The notes under the pieces: generated by a model
Databases searched by the model: none
Seen by the model: only the letters and a program-made list of their open reading frames with translations
What the model was told of the DNA's origin: nothing
Position numbers and translations under genes: made by a program
Shown here: one piece after another, positions 52,361 through 62,000 of the stretch
Layout: the number at the start of each line of letters is the position of its first letter
How positions within the stretch are numbered: the stretch's first letter is position 1
Assembly (NCBI RefSeq): GCF_036242395.1
Contig: NZ_CP108458.1
Span: 4,898,001-4,962,000 of the forward strand
Direction of reading: 5' to 3'
Length of the DNA: 64,000 nucleotides
Source of the DNA: Kitasatospora sp. NBC_01266
GTDB taxonomy: Bacteria > Actinomycetota > Actinomycetes > Streptomycetales > Streptomycetaceae

Positions 52361-52374
52361 GCGCCGGCTGGCCG

Positions 52375-52959
52375 GTGGAGCTGCGCGAGGGCGACATCGT
52401 GCTGCGCCCGATCCGGCTGCGCGACCGCACGGCCTGGCAGGAGGCGAGCCGCCGCAACCGGGACTGGCTGCGCCGCTGGGAGGCCACCGTGCCGCCGGTG
52501 CCGCTGGGCCGGGTCGCCGGGCCGCGACCGACCTACCGTCAGATGGTCCGCTACCTGCGCCGCGAGGCCACCGCCGGGCGGATGCTGCCCTTCGTGGTGC
52601 TCTACCGGGGCGAGCTGGTCGGTCAGCTGACGGTGGGGGGGATCACCTGGGGCTCGATGTGCTCGGCGAATGTCGGCTACTGGGTCGACGAGGCGGTGGC
52701 CGGGCGCGGCATCATGCCGATCTCGGTGGCGCTCGCCGTGGACCACTGCTTCCAGGTCCTCGGGCTGCACCGGGTGGAGGTCTGCATCCGCCCCGAGAAC
52801 CGGCCCAGCCGCCGGGTGGTGGAGAAACTCGACTTCCGCTCGGAGGGGGTGCGGCCCCGCTACCTGCACATCGACGGGGACTGGCGCGACCACCTGGTCT
52901 ACGCGCTGACAGCCGATGAAGTCCCGGAAGGACTGCTGGAACGTTGGCGCATGAGGTAA
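52375..52959 (+). CDS. RimJ/RimL-type GNAT acetyltransferase
   Basis: A 194-residue GNAT enzyme that probably acetylates a protein N-terminus, with ribosomal proteins as typical substrates. The acetyl-CoA loop is in GYWVDEAVAGRGIMPISVAL, followed by HRVEVCIRPENRPSRRVVEK. The GTG at 52375 lacks a clear ribosome site. A CTG at 52357 (giving SAGWPVELREGD) follows GGGGGGAG and overlaps the mogA stop as CTGA, which looks like translational coupling with a rare start. It is a regular member of the galU-sepX block; link to division is unknown. Confidence 0.85.
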   Translation: MELREGDIVLRPIRLRDRTAWQEASRRNRDWLRRWEATVPPVPLGRVAGPRPTYRQMVRYLRREATAGRMLPFVVLYRGELVGQLTVGGITWGSMCSANVGYWVDEAVAGRGIMPISVALAVDHCFQVLGLHRVEVCIRPENRPSRRVVEKLDFRSEGVRPRYLHIDGDWRDHLVYALTADEVPEGLLERWRMR

Positions 52960-52979
52960 TTGAATAAGTGTTCGAAAAT

Positions 52980-53106
52980 CATATCGATATGGCATCGCCG
53001 CCCCGGCAAGCGGTGACAAATTCCGGCAAAATAGTCAGAGAATCAGCTTGGCGGTGCGACACGCCGCGTCAAATTGCTGCCCGCTCTTACCCAACGCCCG
53101 TACGGT
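52980..53106 (+). promoter_or_regulatory. sepX: Regulatory region of sepX
   Basis: An AT-rich 150-bp region. It holds a 12-bp palindrome CATATCGATATG (52980-52991), a GACAC-GCC-GCGTC dyad (53058-53070) that contains the GACAC core bound by WhiA, and TACGGT (53101-53106), a -10 only 7 bases from the GTG. That spacing suggests a leaderless message. Regulator names are inference. Confidence 0.5.
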
Positions 53107-53113
53107 GTGAAAC

Positions 53114-54103
53114 GTGAGCAGTAGCGGCCTCATCTACGCGGTCATCGTAGGGGCCTGGGCTGCCTATCTGGTGCCCATGTGGCTCCGCAGGCAGGACGAG
53201 CTCAACGAAGCGCGCCCGACCGAACGTTTCAGCACCGCCATCCGCCTGCTCGCCGGGCGGTCGGCGATGGAGCGCCGGGCGTCCCGGGCCCTGGGCGACA
53301 ACGACCCCAGCACGACCACCGACGGCACCCCTGACGCCGAGTCGGCTGACGCGCCGTCCGGCAATCCGCCGGGCGGACTCGCGTCGGGCGGCGGCGTACC
53401 GTCCGCCGGGTCCGGCACGGTCCCCGTCGCGGGCCTCGCGAACGATCCCGCCGGTGACCGGCGGGCGCGGCTGCTGGCCCGCCGCCGGCGGATGGTCACG
53501 GTGCTCTTCCTGGCCTTCGCGCTCGGCGCGATCGTGGCCGCGGTGGCGGGCGTCGCCTTCCTCTGGGCGCCCGCGCTGCCGGCCCTGCTGCTCACCCTCT
53601 ACATCGGCCACCTGCGCCGGCTGGAGCGCCAGCGCTACGAGGTCAAGCTGGACCGCTCCAGGGCCGCCCAGGCCGCCCAGCGGGTGCGCGAGCGCGAGCA
53701 GGCCCGGGCCGCCACGGTCGTGGCGGACATCGCGACGGTGGCCGCCGAGGTGGACCAGGAGCACCCGCACCCGCGCCCGCACCCGCACTCGCACCCGCGG
53801 CTCACCGTCGCCCCGGCCGAGCCGCCCGCTGCCCGCCAGGCGCTGGTCGAGGCCACCGACCACCAGGAGTGGGTGGACGGCCTGCGCGAGCGCGCGGCGG
53901 CCGGCCCCGACTCCTGGGAGCCGGTCCCGGTCCCGCTGCCCACCTACGTCACCGCCCCGGTCGCCCCCCGGGTCACCCGCGGCCTCGACCTCGGCGCCCC
54001 CGGCACCTGGACCTCCGGCCGCCCCGCCGAGCCCTCGCACACCCCGCTCTTCGACCAGTACGAGACCCCGCCCGCCAGCCGCCCCCGCGCGGCGGGCGAG
54101 TAG
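53114..54103 (+). CDS. sepX: SepX, membrane partner of the gephyrin-like division system
   Basis: A 329-residue membrane protein like Streptomyces SepX and corynebacterial GlpR. Both are needed for normal septation. The start MSSSGLIYAVIVGAWAAYLV plus PMWLRRQDELNEARPTERFS is very typical; a first membrane segment covers about 5-22. A disordered, Pro/Gly-rich stretch follows, then two close hydrophobic segments at about 128-168. The rest is basic then disordered, with a His/Pro run (PHPRPHPHSHP). GTG 53114 shows no ribosome site and may be leaderless. It closes the galU-glp block and is followed by tRNA-Ala. Confidence 0.88.
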   Translation: MSSSGLIYAVIVGAWAAYLVPMWLRRQDELNEARPTERFSTAIRLLAGRSAMERRASRALGDNDPSTTTDGTPDAESADAPSGNPPGGLASGGGVPSAGSGTVPVAGLANDPAGDRRARLLARRRRMVTVLFLAFALGAIVAAVAGVAFLWAPALPALLLTLYIGHLRRLERQRYEVKLDRSRAAQAAQRVREREQARAATVVADIATVAAEVDQEHPHPRPHPHSHPRLTVAPAEPPAARQALVEATDHQEWVDGLRERAAAGPDSWEPVPVPLPTYVTAPVAPRVTRGLDLGAPGTWTSGRPAEPSHTPLFDQYETPPASRPRAAGE

Positions 54104-54172
54104 CCCACCCCGTCCCACCAGCGGGGGGTGGTCACGAGCCCCCTCCAGAAGGTGCTATTGTTTCTTCTCGTT

Positions 54173-54618
<446 letters not shown>

Positions 54619-57423
54619 TTGCGCCTTCGCCATGTCGCCGGTCTCGCCGTTGCGACTGCCATCACGCTGCTCGGACTGCCGGCCCTGCCGGCCGCCGCCG
54701 ACGCGCCGACCACGCTGTACGTCAACAACAGTCCGGGCAGCCAGTGCAGCGACGCGGGTACTGGCACCCAGGCCCAGCCGTACTGCACCATCTCCGCCGC
54801 CGCCAAGGTCGTTCAGCCCGGGCAGACCGTCCGGGTGGCACCGAGCAGGTTCGGCTACCAGGAGGAGGTGGACCTCACCCGGTCCGGTACGCCGGACCAG
54901 CCGATCACCTTCGTCGGCAGCGCCCCCGACGGCACCCCGGGGGCCACCATCCAGGGTCTCTACGGCCCGGACGGAAACCCGTGGCCGCACGCGGTGAGCA
55001 TCGCCGGCCAGCACGACATCACGTTCACCGGGTTCGACTTCACCAACGCGAAGCAGCCGGTCTCCGTGACCGACTCCAGCCGCGTCACCGTCGATAACAA
55101 CCTCATCAGCGCCCGGCTGACGGTCGGCTCGCAATCCCCTTACCCTGCCTCGGTGGTGGTCTCGGGCCAGAGTGACCACGTCTCGATCACCAGGAACGAG
55201 ATGGAGGCCGGGTTCGGCGTAGCCGTCTCCGCCGGGGCGCAGTCCACGCTGATCAGCACCAACGAGATCGGCGCCAACAACAGCGTGCCGGCGCTCACGG
55301 TGACGGACGCGCCGGGCACCGTGATCACCAGCAACACGATCGGCTACCAGTGCTACGGGGGAGTGAGCCTGACCGGTGCCTCCTCGGGCGCCTCGGTGCA
55401 GAACAACATCATCGTCGGCGACGGTAACTGCACGACCGGCTCGGGCACCCTGATCTCGCTCTCCGCCGACTCCGTCGCGCAGAGCACGGTGGACTACAAC
55501 ATCGTCCACCCGCTGACCGGCCAGACCACCTACGGCTGGGCCGGTAGCGACTACAGCTCTCCGGCGGCGCTGCAGAGCGCGACCGGTCAGGCGGCGCACG
55601 ACATCGACAGTGCCGTGAGGTTCGACAACATCGTCGGCGCGCATGTCGGACTGACGGAGGGATCCGCGGCCGTCGACTCCGCCAACGCGCAGGCGCCCGG
55701 AGTCCTCGCCACCGACCTGCTCGGTCACGCGACCGCCGACGACCCGAACGTTGCGAACACCGGCGTCGGTGCCGGCGGCTTCCGCGACCGCGGAGCCGTC
55801 GAGTTCGAGGGCCTGCAGTCGGTCTCCCTCAGCCTGAGCGGCGCCCAGTACCCGTCCGCCCAGGGGCCGGCGCCGCTGACGGTGACGGCTCAAGCGACGG
55901 TGAGGAACTCCTGGAAGACGACCCTGACCTACACCTACGACTTCGGTGACGGGACTGCGCCGGTCGTCACCACGCAGGCGCAGTTCAGCCACACGTACCT
56001 GACGACGGGCCAGTACACCGCTTCGGTCACGGTCACGGACGGCGTCGGCGGAACCCTGACCGCCGTCGCCCCGACCCCGGCGGTGGCGACCGTCCTTGCC
56101 CCGCTCGCCCCGGTCCTGACGGTGACGCCGGCGAGCCAGTTGCTGACCTACTCGTTCGCCGCCACGGTCCCCGCCAGCACCTGGCAGGTGACCGGCTACA
56201 CGCTGGACTTCGGTGACGGCACCACCGTCTCCACTGCCTCCACCACCCACACGTACCAGACGCCGGGGACGTACACGGCCACGCTGACGGTCACGGACGA
56301 GGCGGGGCGCTCGCAGAGTGTCCAGCAGGTGGTGCAGGCCGCCGCGCAGCCCGGCGGTTTCGTCGCCCTGACCCCGAGCCGGCTGGTGGACACCCGCCAG
56401 TCCTTCAGCAGCCACCCCGGCCCGGTGGGGCCCGGCGGGTCGATCGTGATCGACCCCCCGGTGCCCGTCGGCGCCACGGCGGTGGTGCTCAACGTCACCG
56501 CGACGGATGCGACGGCCGACACCCACGTCGACGTCTCGCCGGCGCTGGGGTCGGGGACGTCGTCGCTGAACCTGGGTGCGGGCGCGACGGTGGCCAACCT
56601 CGTGACCGTGCCGCTCAGTTCCAACGGCTACGTCTACGCTCGCAACAACGCGGGCTCGGTGGATCTGGTGGTCGATCTGTTCGGCTACTACGCGCCCGGT
56701 GCGGCGGACAAGTTCACCTCCACCACGCCGGCCCGGCTGTTGGACACCCGGTCGGGTGCCCCGCTGGCGTCGGGGGCCACCACTGCCGTGCAGGTGGCGG
56801 GGGTCGACGGTGTGCCGTCCGATGCGACGGCGGCCGTGTTGAACGTGACGGCGATCGACCCGGACGCGGACGGCTACGTGTCGGCGTTCGCCGACGGTAC
56901 GGCGAACCCGTGGACCAGCAACCTGAACTTCACCCGGGGGCAGACGGTGCCGAACCAGGTGATCGTGCCGCTGGGCGCGGACGGCAAGGTCGAGGTGTTC
57001 AGCCACGGCGCCGACACCCAGATCGCGGTGGACCTGTTCGGCTACTACAGCCCCGAGGGGACGGGCCTGTTCACGCCGGTCACCCCTTCCCGGCTGGTCG
57101 ACACCCGTGAGGGCGCCGGCACCCCGCTCGGCGCGAACAGCTGGCTGCCGGTCGGCGCCCGTGGGGTCGGCGCCGCGCCGGCGAACGCGACGTCCGCCGT
57201 GGTCAACGTGACGGCGATCGAGCCGGACTCGTCGAGCTACCTGGCAGTCCGCGCGGACGGCACGGGCGTGCCCGGCACCAGCAACCTCAACCTGACGCCG
57301 GGTGTGACGGTGGCCAACCACGTCATCACCGGGCTGGACGCCAACGGGAACTTCGCGGTCTTCAACCACGCGGGCAACACCCACGTGGCGGTCGACCTGT
57401 TCGGCTACTTCAGCGCCGGCTGA
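54619..57423 (+). CDS. Large secreted beta-helix/PKD protein with three C-terminal repeats
   Basis: A 934-residue exported protein. The signal peptide (LRLRHVAGLAVATAITLLGL, then ALPAAADA) directs secretion. Residues about 30-390 look like a right-handed parallel beta-helix (SRVTVDNNLISARL, TVITSNTIG, SVQNNIIVG). Two PKD domains follow with YTYDFGDGTAP (about 437) and YTLDFGDGTTV (about 529). Three copies of a domain of about 118 residues close it (near 580, 697 and 816), each from a TPSRLVDTR-like to a VDLFGYY-like motif. The TTG at 54619 follows GGGGGAAT and fits the signal peptide; no ATG or GTG does. Probably a cell-surface or glycan-binding protein; no catalytic site is identified. Confidence 0.85.
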   Translation: MRLRHVAGLAVATAITLLGLPALPAAADAPTTLYVNNSPGSQCSDAGTGTQAQPYCTISAAAKVVQPGQTVRVAPSRFGYQEEVDLTRSGTPDQPITFVGSAPDGTPGATIQGLYGPDGNPWPHAVSIAGQHDITFTGFDFTNAKQPVSVTDSSRVTVDNNLISARLTVGSQSPYPASVVVSGQSDHVSITRNEMEAGFGVAVSAGAQSTLISTNEIGANNSVPALTVTDAPGTVITSNTIGYQCYGGVSLTGASSGASVQNNIIVGDGNCTTGSGTLISLSADSVAQSTVDYNIVHPLTGQTTYGWAGSDYSSPAALQSATGQAAHDIDSAVRFDNIVGAHVGLTEGSAAVDSANAQAPGVLATDLLGHATADDPNVANTGVGAGGFRDRGAVEFEGLQSVSLSLSGAQYPSAQGPAPLTVTAQATVRNSWKTTLTYTYDFGDGTAPVVTTQAQFSHTYLTTGQYTASVTVTDGVGGTLTAVAPTPAVATVLAPLAPVLTVTPASQLLTYSFAATVPASTWQVTGYTLDFGDGTTVSTASTTHTYQTPGTYTATLTVTDEAGRSQSVQQVVQAAAQPGGFVALTPSRLVDTRQSFSSHPGPVGPGGSIVIDPPVPVGATAVVLNVTATDATADTHVDVSPALGSGTSSLNLGAGATVANLVTVPLSSNGYVYARNNAGSVDLVVDLFGYYAPGAADKFTSTTPARLLDTRSGAPLASGATTAVQVAGVDGVPSDATAAVLNVTAIDPDADGYVSAFADGTANPWTSNLNFTRGQTVPNQVIVPLGADGKVEVFSHGADTQIAVDLFGYYSPEGTGLFTPVTPSRLVDTREGAGTPLGANSWLPVGARGVGAAPANATSAVVNVTAIEPDSSSYLAVRADGTGVPGTSNLNLTPGVTVANHVITGLDANGNFAVFNHAGNTHVAVDLFGYFSAG

Positions 57424-57486
57424 GCCCACCGCGCCACCCGTCCAAGGGCCCTGCCAGGTCCTGCACCACTTCGGTGGTGAGCGGCT

Positions 57487-57527
57487 CACGGAGTCCCGCC
57501 CAGAGCAACTCCGGGCGGGACTCCGTG
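57487..57527. terminator. Bidirectional terminator
   Basis: A perfect 15-bp stem (57487-57501 with 57513-57527), 11-base loop, between the surface protein gene and the convergent T7SS-associated gene. Confidence 0.88.
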
Positions 57528-57604
57528 TTCTGCGGGTGCGTCGAACCTGACGAGGCGTCTGCCGGGCGGCCCCGGTGGGCGGGCGGCCCACCGGGGGTCG
57601 GGTC

Positions 57605-59035
57605 TCAGGCCGTCGGGGCGTCGCGCAGGTGGCGCATCAGGAGCTGCAGGGCGCTCCAGGCGCCGGCCGTGGTCCCGTCGCCGAGGGGGTACAGCAGGCC
57701 GGGGCGGCCGGTGGGGCCGAGCGGGAGCGGGGCGCCGGGGATGGGTGGGCGGCGGGCGTACTCGAGGCCGGTGCGGTGGACGGCGTCGGGACCGATGGCG
57801 AAGCCGACCGGGATCGGTACGGCCTCGAAGTGGGCCGGCACGGTGAGGTCACGGCGGGCCGCGCGGCGCTGGACCAGCAGGGACTGCACGTCGTGCCGGC
57901 AGACCAGTTCGGTGGCCAGCGCCGGGATGCCCTCCAGCGGCGGCTGCTCGCCGGCCGGGTAGCCGAGGACCAGGGTGACGTCCTCCTCCACGCCGTCCAC
58001 CGTCCGGGCGACCCGCACGGTGGCGACGGCGGGCTGCTCCGGGGTGCCGACGACGACCGCCCAGGTGCCGGTGGGGGAGCGCCGGTGGGCCAGGTCGGTG
58101 AGCTCGCGACGGGACCAGGGGAGGCTGACCGGCTCGGCGGTCCCCCAGCCGACCGGCGGCTGCCCGGTGAGGGTGCGCCAGACCGTCTCCAGGGCGCCGC
58201 CCAGGACGAGTTCGTTGTCGGCCGGCCGCAGCGTGCGCAGCGAGAGGATCAGCTGTGTCTCGCCGTGGTCGGGCAGGTCGACGAAGGCGCGGGCGACAGG
58301 CGTCTCGCCGGGCGGGGCGTCCACCGGCTGGAAGGCGCCGTCCTGCCAGCGCAGCACCGCGCCGGACAGGCCGTCGTAGTAGCCCTGGGCCTCGTCACGG
58401 ACCACCCAGCGGGTGTCGGTGCCGCTGAGCAGCGTCCGGGTCGCCAGGGTGAGCCGGCAGTGCGCGGGGGTGACGATCTGCAGGCCGCGCCCGGAGCCCA
58501 GGCAGGTGCGCAGCGCGTCGGAGAGCCAGGAGGTCATCGCGACCACCGGCCGGTCCTGCATCACCACGGCGACCCGGTCGGTCAGCACGTCCACCGCGGG
58601 ATGGCCGGGGGCGGCGGCCGGCCCCGGGGTGAGCGCGGTGTCGCCGGCGGCGTCCGTGGCGGGGGCCGGCACCGCGACGGCGGCCTCCGGCGGCCAGACC
58701 AGGCCCCCCAGCCCGGCGGTCAGCCGGCTGGCGAAGGCGCCGGCCAGCCGCTCGGCGTGCGGCGCGGCGGTGGTGGCCCGTGCCTCCACCCACCAGGCCG
58801 GGGTGCCCACGGCGGCGGCCTGGTCGCCGAGCAGCCGGGCGGCCTCGCCCGGCACCTGGAGCAGGATCGGGGTCTCGATCGAGACCAGCGGTCGGCCCTG
58901 CTCGTCGCAGAGCTGCAGCACCGCGCCGTCGGCGAGGGTCTGCAGCCGCAGCTCGGGGCCGGCGGCGAGCAGCCCGGCGAGCAGCGACTGCGGGTCGGGC
59001 ATGCGCTCGGTGAGCGCGATCACGTCCTTGGTCAC
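57605..59035 (-). CDS. T7SS-associated protein (likely DUF6177 family)
   Basis: A 476-residue protein without membrane segments, cysteine motifs or a nucleotide loop that I can see. The first 70 residues (KDVIALTERMPDPQSLLAGL, LVSIETPILLQVPGEAARLL) and the GRGLQIVTPAHCRLTLATRT region look like the DUF6177 family found beside eccC in Streptomyces. GTG 59035 overlaps the eccC stop (GTGA), so it is translated with EccC and probably acts with it, perhaps as a cytoplasmic chaperone or ruler. That role is inference. Confidence 0.78.
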   Translation of the reverse strand: MTKDVIALTERMPDPQSLLAGLLAAGPELRLQTLADGAVLQLCDEQGRPLVSIETPILLQVPGEAARLLGDQAAAVGTPAWWVEARATTAAPHAERLAGAFASRLTAGLGGLVWPPEAAVAVPAPATDAAGDTALTPGPAAAPGHPAVDVLTDRVAVVMQDRPVVAMTSWLSDALRTCLGSGRGLQIVTPAHCRLTLATRTLLSGTDTRWVVRDEAQGYYDGLSGAVLRWQDGAFQPVDAPPGETPVARAFVDLPDHGETQLILSLRTLRPADNELVLGGALETVWRTLTGQPPVGWGTAEPVSLPWSRRELTDLAHRRSPTGTWAVVVGTPEQPAVATVRVARTVDGVEEDVTLVLGYPAGEQPPLEGIPALATELVCRHDVQSLLVQRRAARRDLTVPAHFEAVPIPVGFAIGPDAVHRTGLEYARRPPIPGAPLPLGPTGRPGLLYPLGDGTTAGAWSALQLLMRHLRDAPTA

Positions 59036-62000
59036 GAGGAGTCCTGGGGGGCGAGGGCAGCCTGCGCGGCGGAGCCGGCCTGCTGGTCGGGTGCGGTCCT
59101 GGGGGCGAGCGCGGTCTGGATCAGGCGGTTGGGCTCGCCGCGCCGGACCAGGTGGCCGCGGCCAGCCGGCTGCGCCGAGGCGTACAGGCCCGGGAAGAGT
59201 TCGCCCTCCGAGCGGTCGCCGGTCATCAGCAGCCCGGAGGTCCCGCTCTCCCGCAGGGTGAGCAGGAACGGGTCGTACATCGCCCGGGAGGCGCCGGCCA
59301 CCCGCCGGGTGACCACGATGTGCAGGCCGATGTCGGGCGCCGAGGAGAGGAACGGCAGGAACGGCGCGAGCGGCTGCTGGCCGGCCGTGGTCAGCACGTC
59401 GTAGTCGTCGATCAGGATCACGATCCGCGGCCCGCTGAACCAGGTGCCCTCGGCCAGCGCCCGCGGATCGGTGTGCTCGTCCGGGATCCGCTTCTCGAGC
59501 TCGGTGGCGATCCCGGCGGCCAGTCCGCCGGAGATCTTGGCGTTGTACGCGTAGCCGCCCTGGTAGGGCTCCGGAACGAGGTCGCGCAGGCCGCGCCGCG
59601 GGTCCATCACGGCGAAGACCAGCTGCTCGGGCGTGTAGCGGTCGATCAGGCCGCGGGCCACCAGGCGCAGCAGGTTGGTCTTGCCGCACTCGTTGTCGCC
59701 GAGCACCAGCAGGTGCTGGTCCCGTCCGAACAGGTCGAGCGTCACCGGCGCCAGCGCGCTCTGGTCCAGGCCGATCGGCACCCGGTGGGGCTCGGTGGCC
59801 GGCGAGGGCAGCGTGGCGGCGGGCAGCCTGGGCGGCAGTACCCGGACCTGCTGGGCACTCTCACCGGTCCAGGCGGAGCGGACGGCCAGGACGGCCTGTT
59901 CGAGGGCCGGACCGAGGTCGCCGCCGGTCGCCATCGAGTCGATCCGGGGCAGCGCCACCTGGGCGTTCAGCCGCCCGTCGGTCAGCGCCCGGCCGGGGCG
60001 GCCGGGGGCGATGGCAGCGGCCAGCTGGCGGTCGATGCTGCTGTCGCCGGGGTCGTTGAGCCGCAGCTCGATCCGGGTGCCGAAGGTGGCCTGGGTGGCG
60101 ATCCGCACGTCGTTCCAGCGCAGCATCGCGCCCACCACGTGGATGCCGTAGCCGCCGCCGCGCTGCAGCAGGTCCAGGACGTGGTCGTCGATCTCCTCGA
60201 AGTCGTCGCGCAGTGCCCCGAAGCCGTCGATCACCAGCACGATGTCCGTCGAGCCCAGCTCGGGCAGCTGCCCGGCGGCGCGCACCGCACGCAGCCGTTC
60301 CACCGAGTCGATGCCGTGCTCCCGGAAGGCCGCCTCGCGGCGCGCGAGCATGCCGTGCACCTCCTCGATGGTGCGCCGGACCCGCTCGCGGTCGGCCCGG
60401 CCGGCGATCCCGCCGACGTGCGGCAGCCCGGCCAGGGCCTGCAGTCCGCCGCCGACCAGGTCCAGGCCGTAGATGCCGACCTCGGCCGGGGTGTGGGTCA
60501 TCGCCAGCGACAGCGCCAGCGAGCGCAGCAGGGTGGTCTTGCCGGCCTGCGGCCCGCCGATCACCGCCGCGTGCCCACCGGCCACGGTGAGGTCGAGGTA
60601 CCAGCGGCCCTGCCACTGCCGGGCCGGGTCGTCCAGCAGGCCCAGCGGCACCCGCAGCGGGCCCGCCGTGCCGGCCAGCTGCATGCCGCGGTGGGACACC
60701 TGGACCGGACCGGCCGCCGTGTCCAGGGTGAGCGCGGCGGGCAGCGGCGGCAGCCAGATCTGCTGCACCGGCTGGGCCGCGACCCGCAGTTGGTCCACCA
60801 TCAGGCCGAGCACGGTCGGTCCCAGCGCGCGCCGGGGCGTGGTCGGCTCGCTGTCGTCGGTGCCCGGCTCCGCCTGGGAGAGGGTGTTGAACGACGGGAA
60901 CGGCAGCACGGTCGGGCCGCCCTGCTCGTCCTGCGGCTGCGCCGGGCCGCTGTAGGAGCCGGAGACGAAACCGGCCTTGAACCGCTCGTAGGCGCTGGTG
61001 TCGACCTTGAGGTAGCCGAAGCCGGGCAGCGGCGGCAGGTGGAAGGCGTCGGGGGTCTCCAGCACCGTGCGGCTCTCCTCGGGGGAGAAGGTGCGCAGGC
61101 CCAACCGGTAGGAGAGATAGGTGTCCAGGCCCTTGAGCCGGCCGCCCTCGATCCGCTGGCTGGAGAGCAGCAGGTGCACCCCGATGCTGCGCCCGATCCG
61201 GCCGATGGACAGGAACAGGTCGATGAAGTCCGGCTTGGCGGTGAGCAGTTCGCCGAACTCGTCGATCACCACGAACAGGTGCGGCAGCGGCGGCAGGTCG
61301 GGCCTGGTCTCCCGCAGGGCGCGGTAGTGCGAGATGTCGGCGATGTTGCCCGCGTTCTTCAGCACCTGCTGGCGGCGCTGGACCTCGCCGGCCAGGCTGG
61401 CGTGCACCCGCTCGACCAGGCCGGCGTCGTTCTCCAGGTTGGTGATCACCCCGGCGACGTGCGGCACCCGCTCGAACGGCGCGAAGGTCGCACCGCCCTT
61501 GTAGTCGACCAGGACCATCGACAGGTCCTCGGGCGGGTGGGTGGCGAGCAGCGCCAGCACCAGGGTGCGCAGCAACTCGCTCTTGCCGGAACCGGTGGCG
61601 CCGACGCAGAGCCCGTGCGGGCCCATGCCCAGCTCGGCGGACTCCTTGAGGTCGAGCAGCACCGGCTGCCCGGCGTCGTTGACGCCGATCGGCACCCGCA
61701 GGAAGGAGCGTTCGCCGCGCGGCGCCCACAGCCGGGCGAGGTCGAGCGCGGCGGGATCCGCGATCCCGAGCAGGCCGGCGTAGTCCACCGAACCGCCGGT
61801 GCCGCCCTCGGCGGCGGAGTCCGCGGACAGCCGCAGCGGCGCGAGCATCCGGGCCAGTCCCTCGGCGCCGGCGGCCGAGAAGTCGTCGACCGTCCCGTGG
61901 ACGGTGACCGGCTCGGCGCCGCGCAGGTCCTCCACGCTGATCCGGTCACCCTCGACGGTGATCCGCACCGACACCTGGCTCGGCTCGGCGACCCGCTCGG

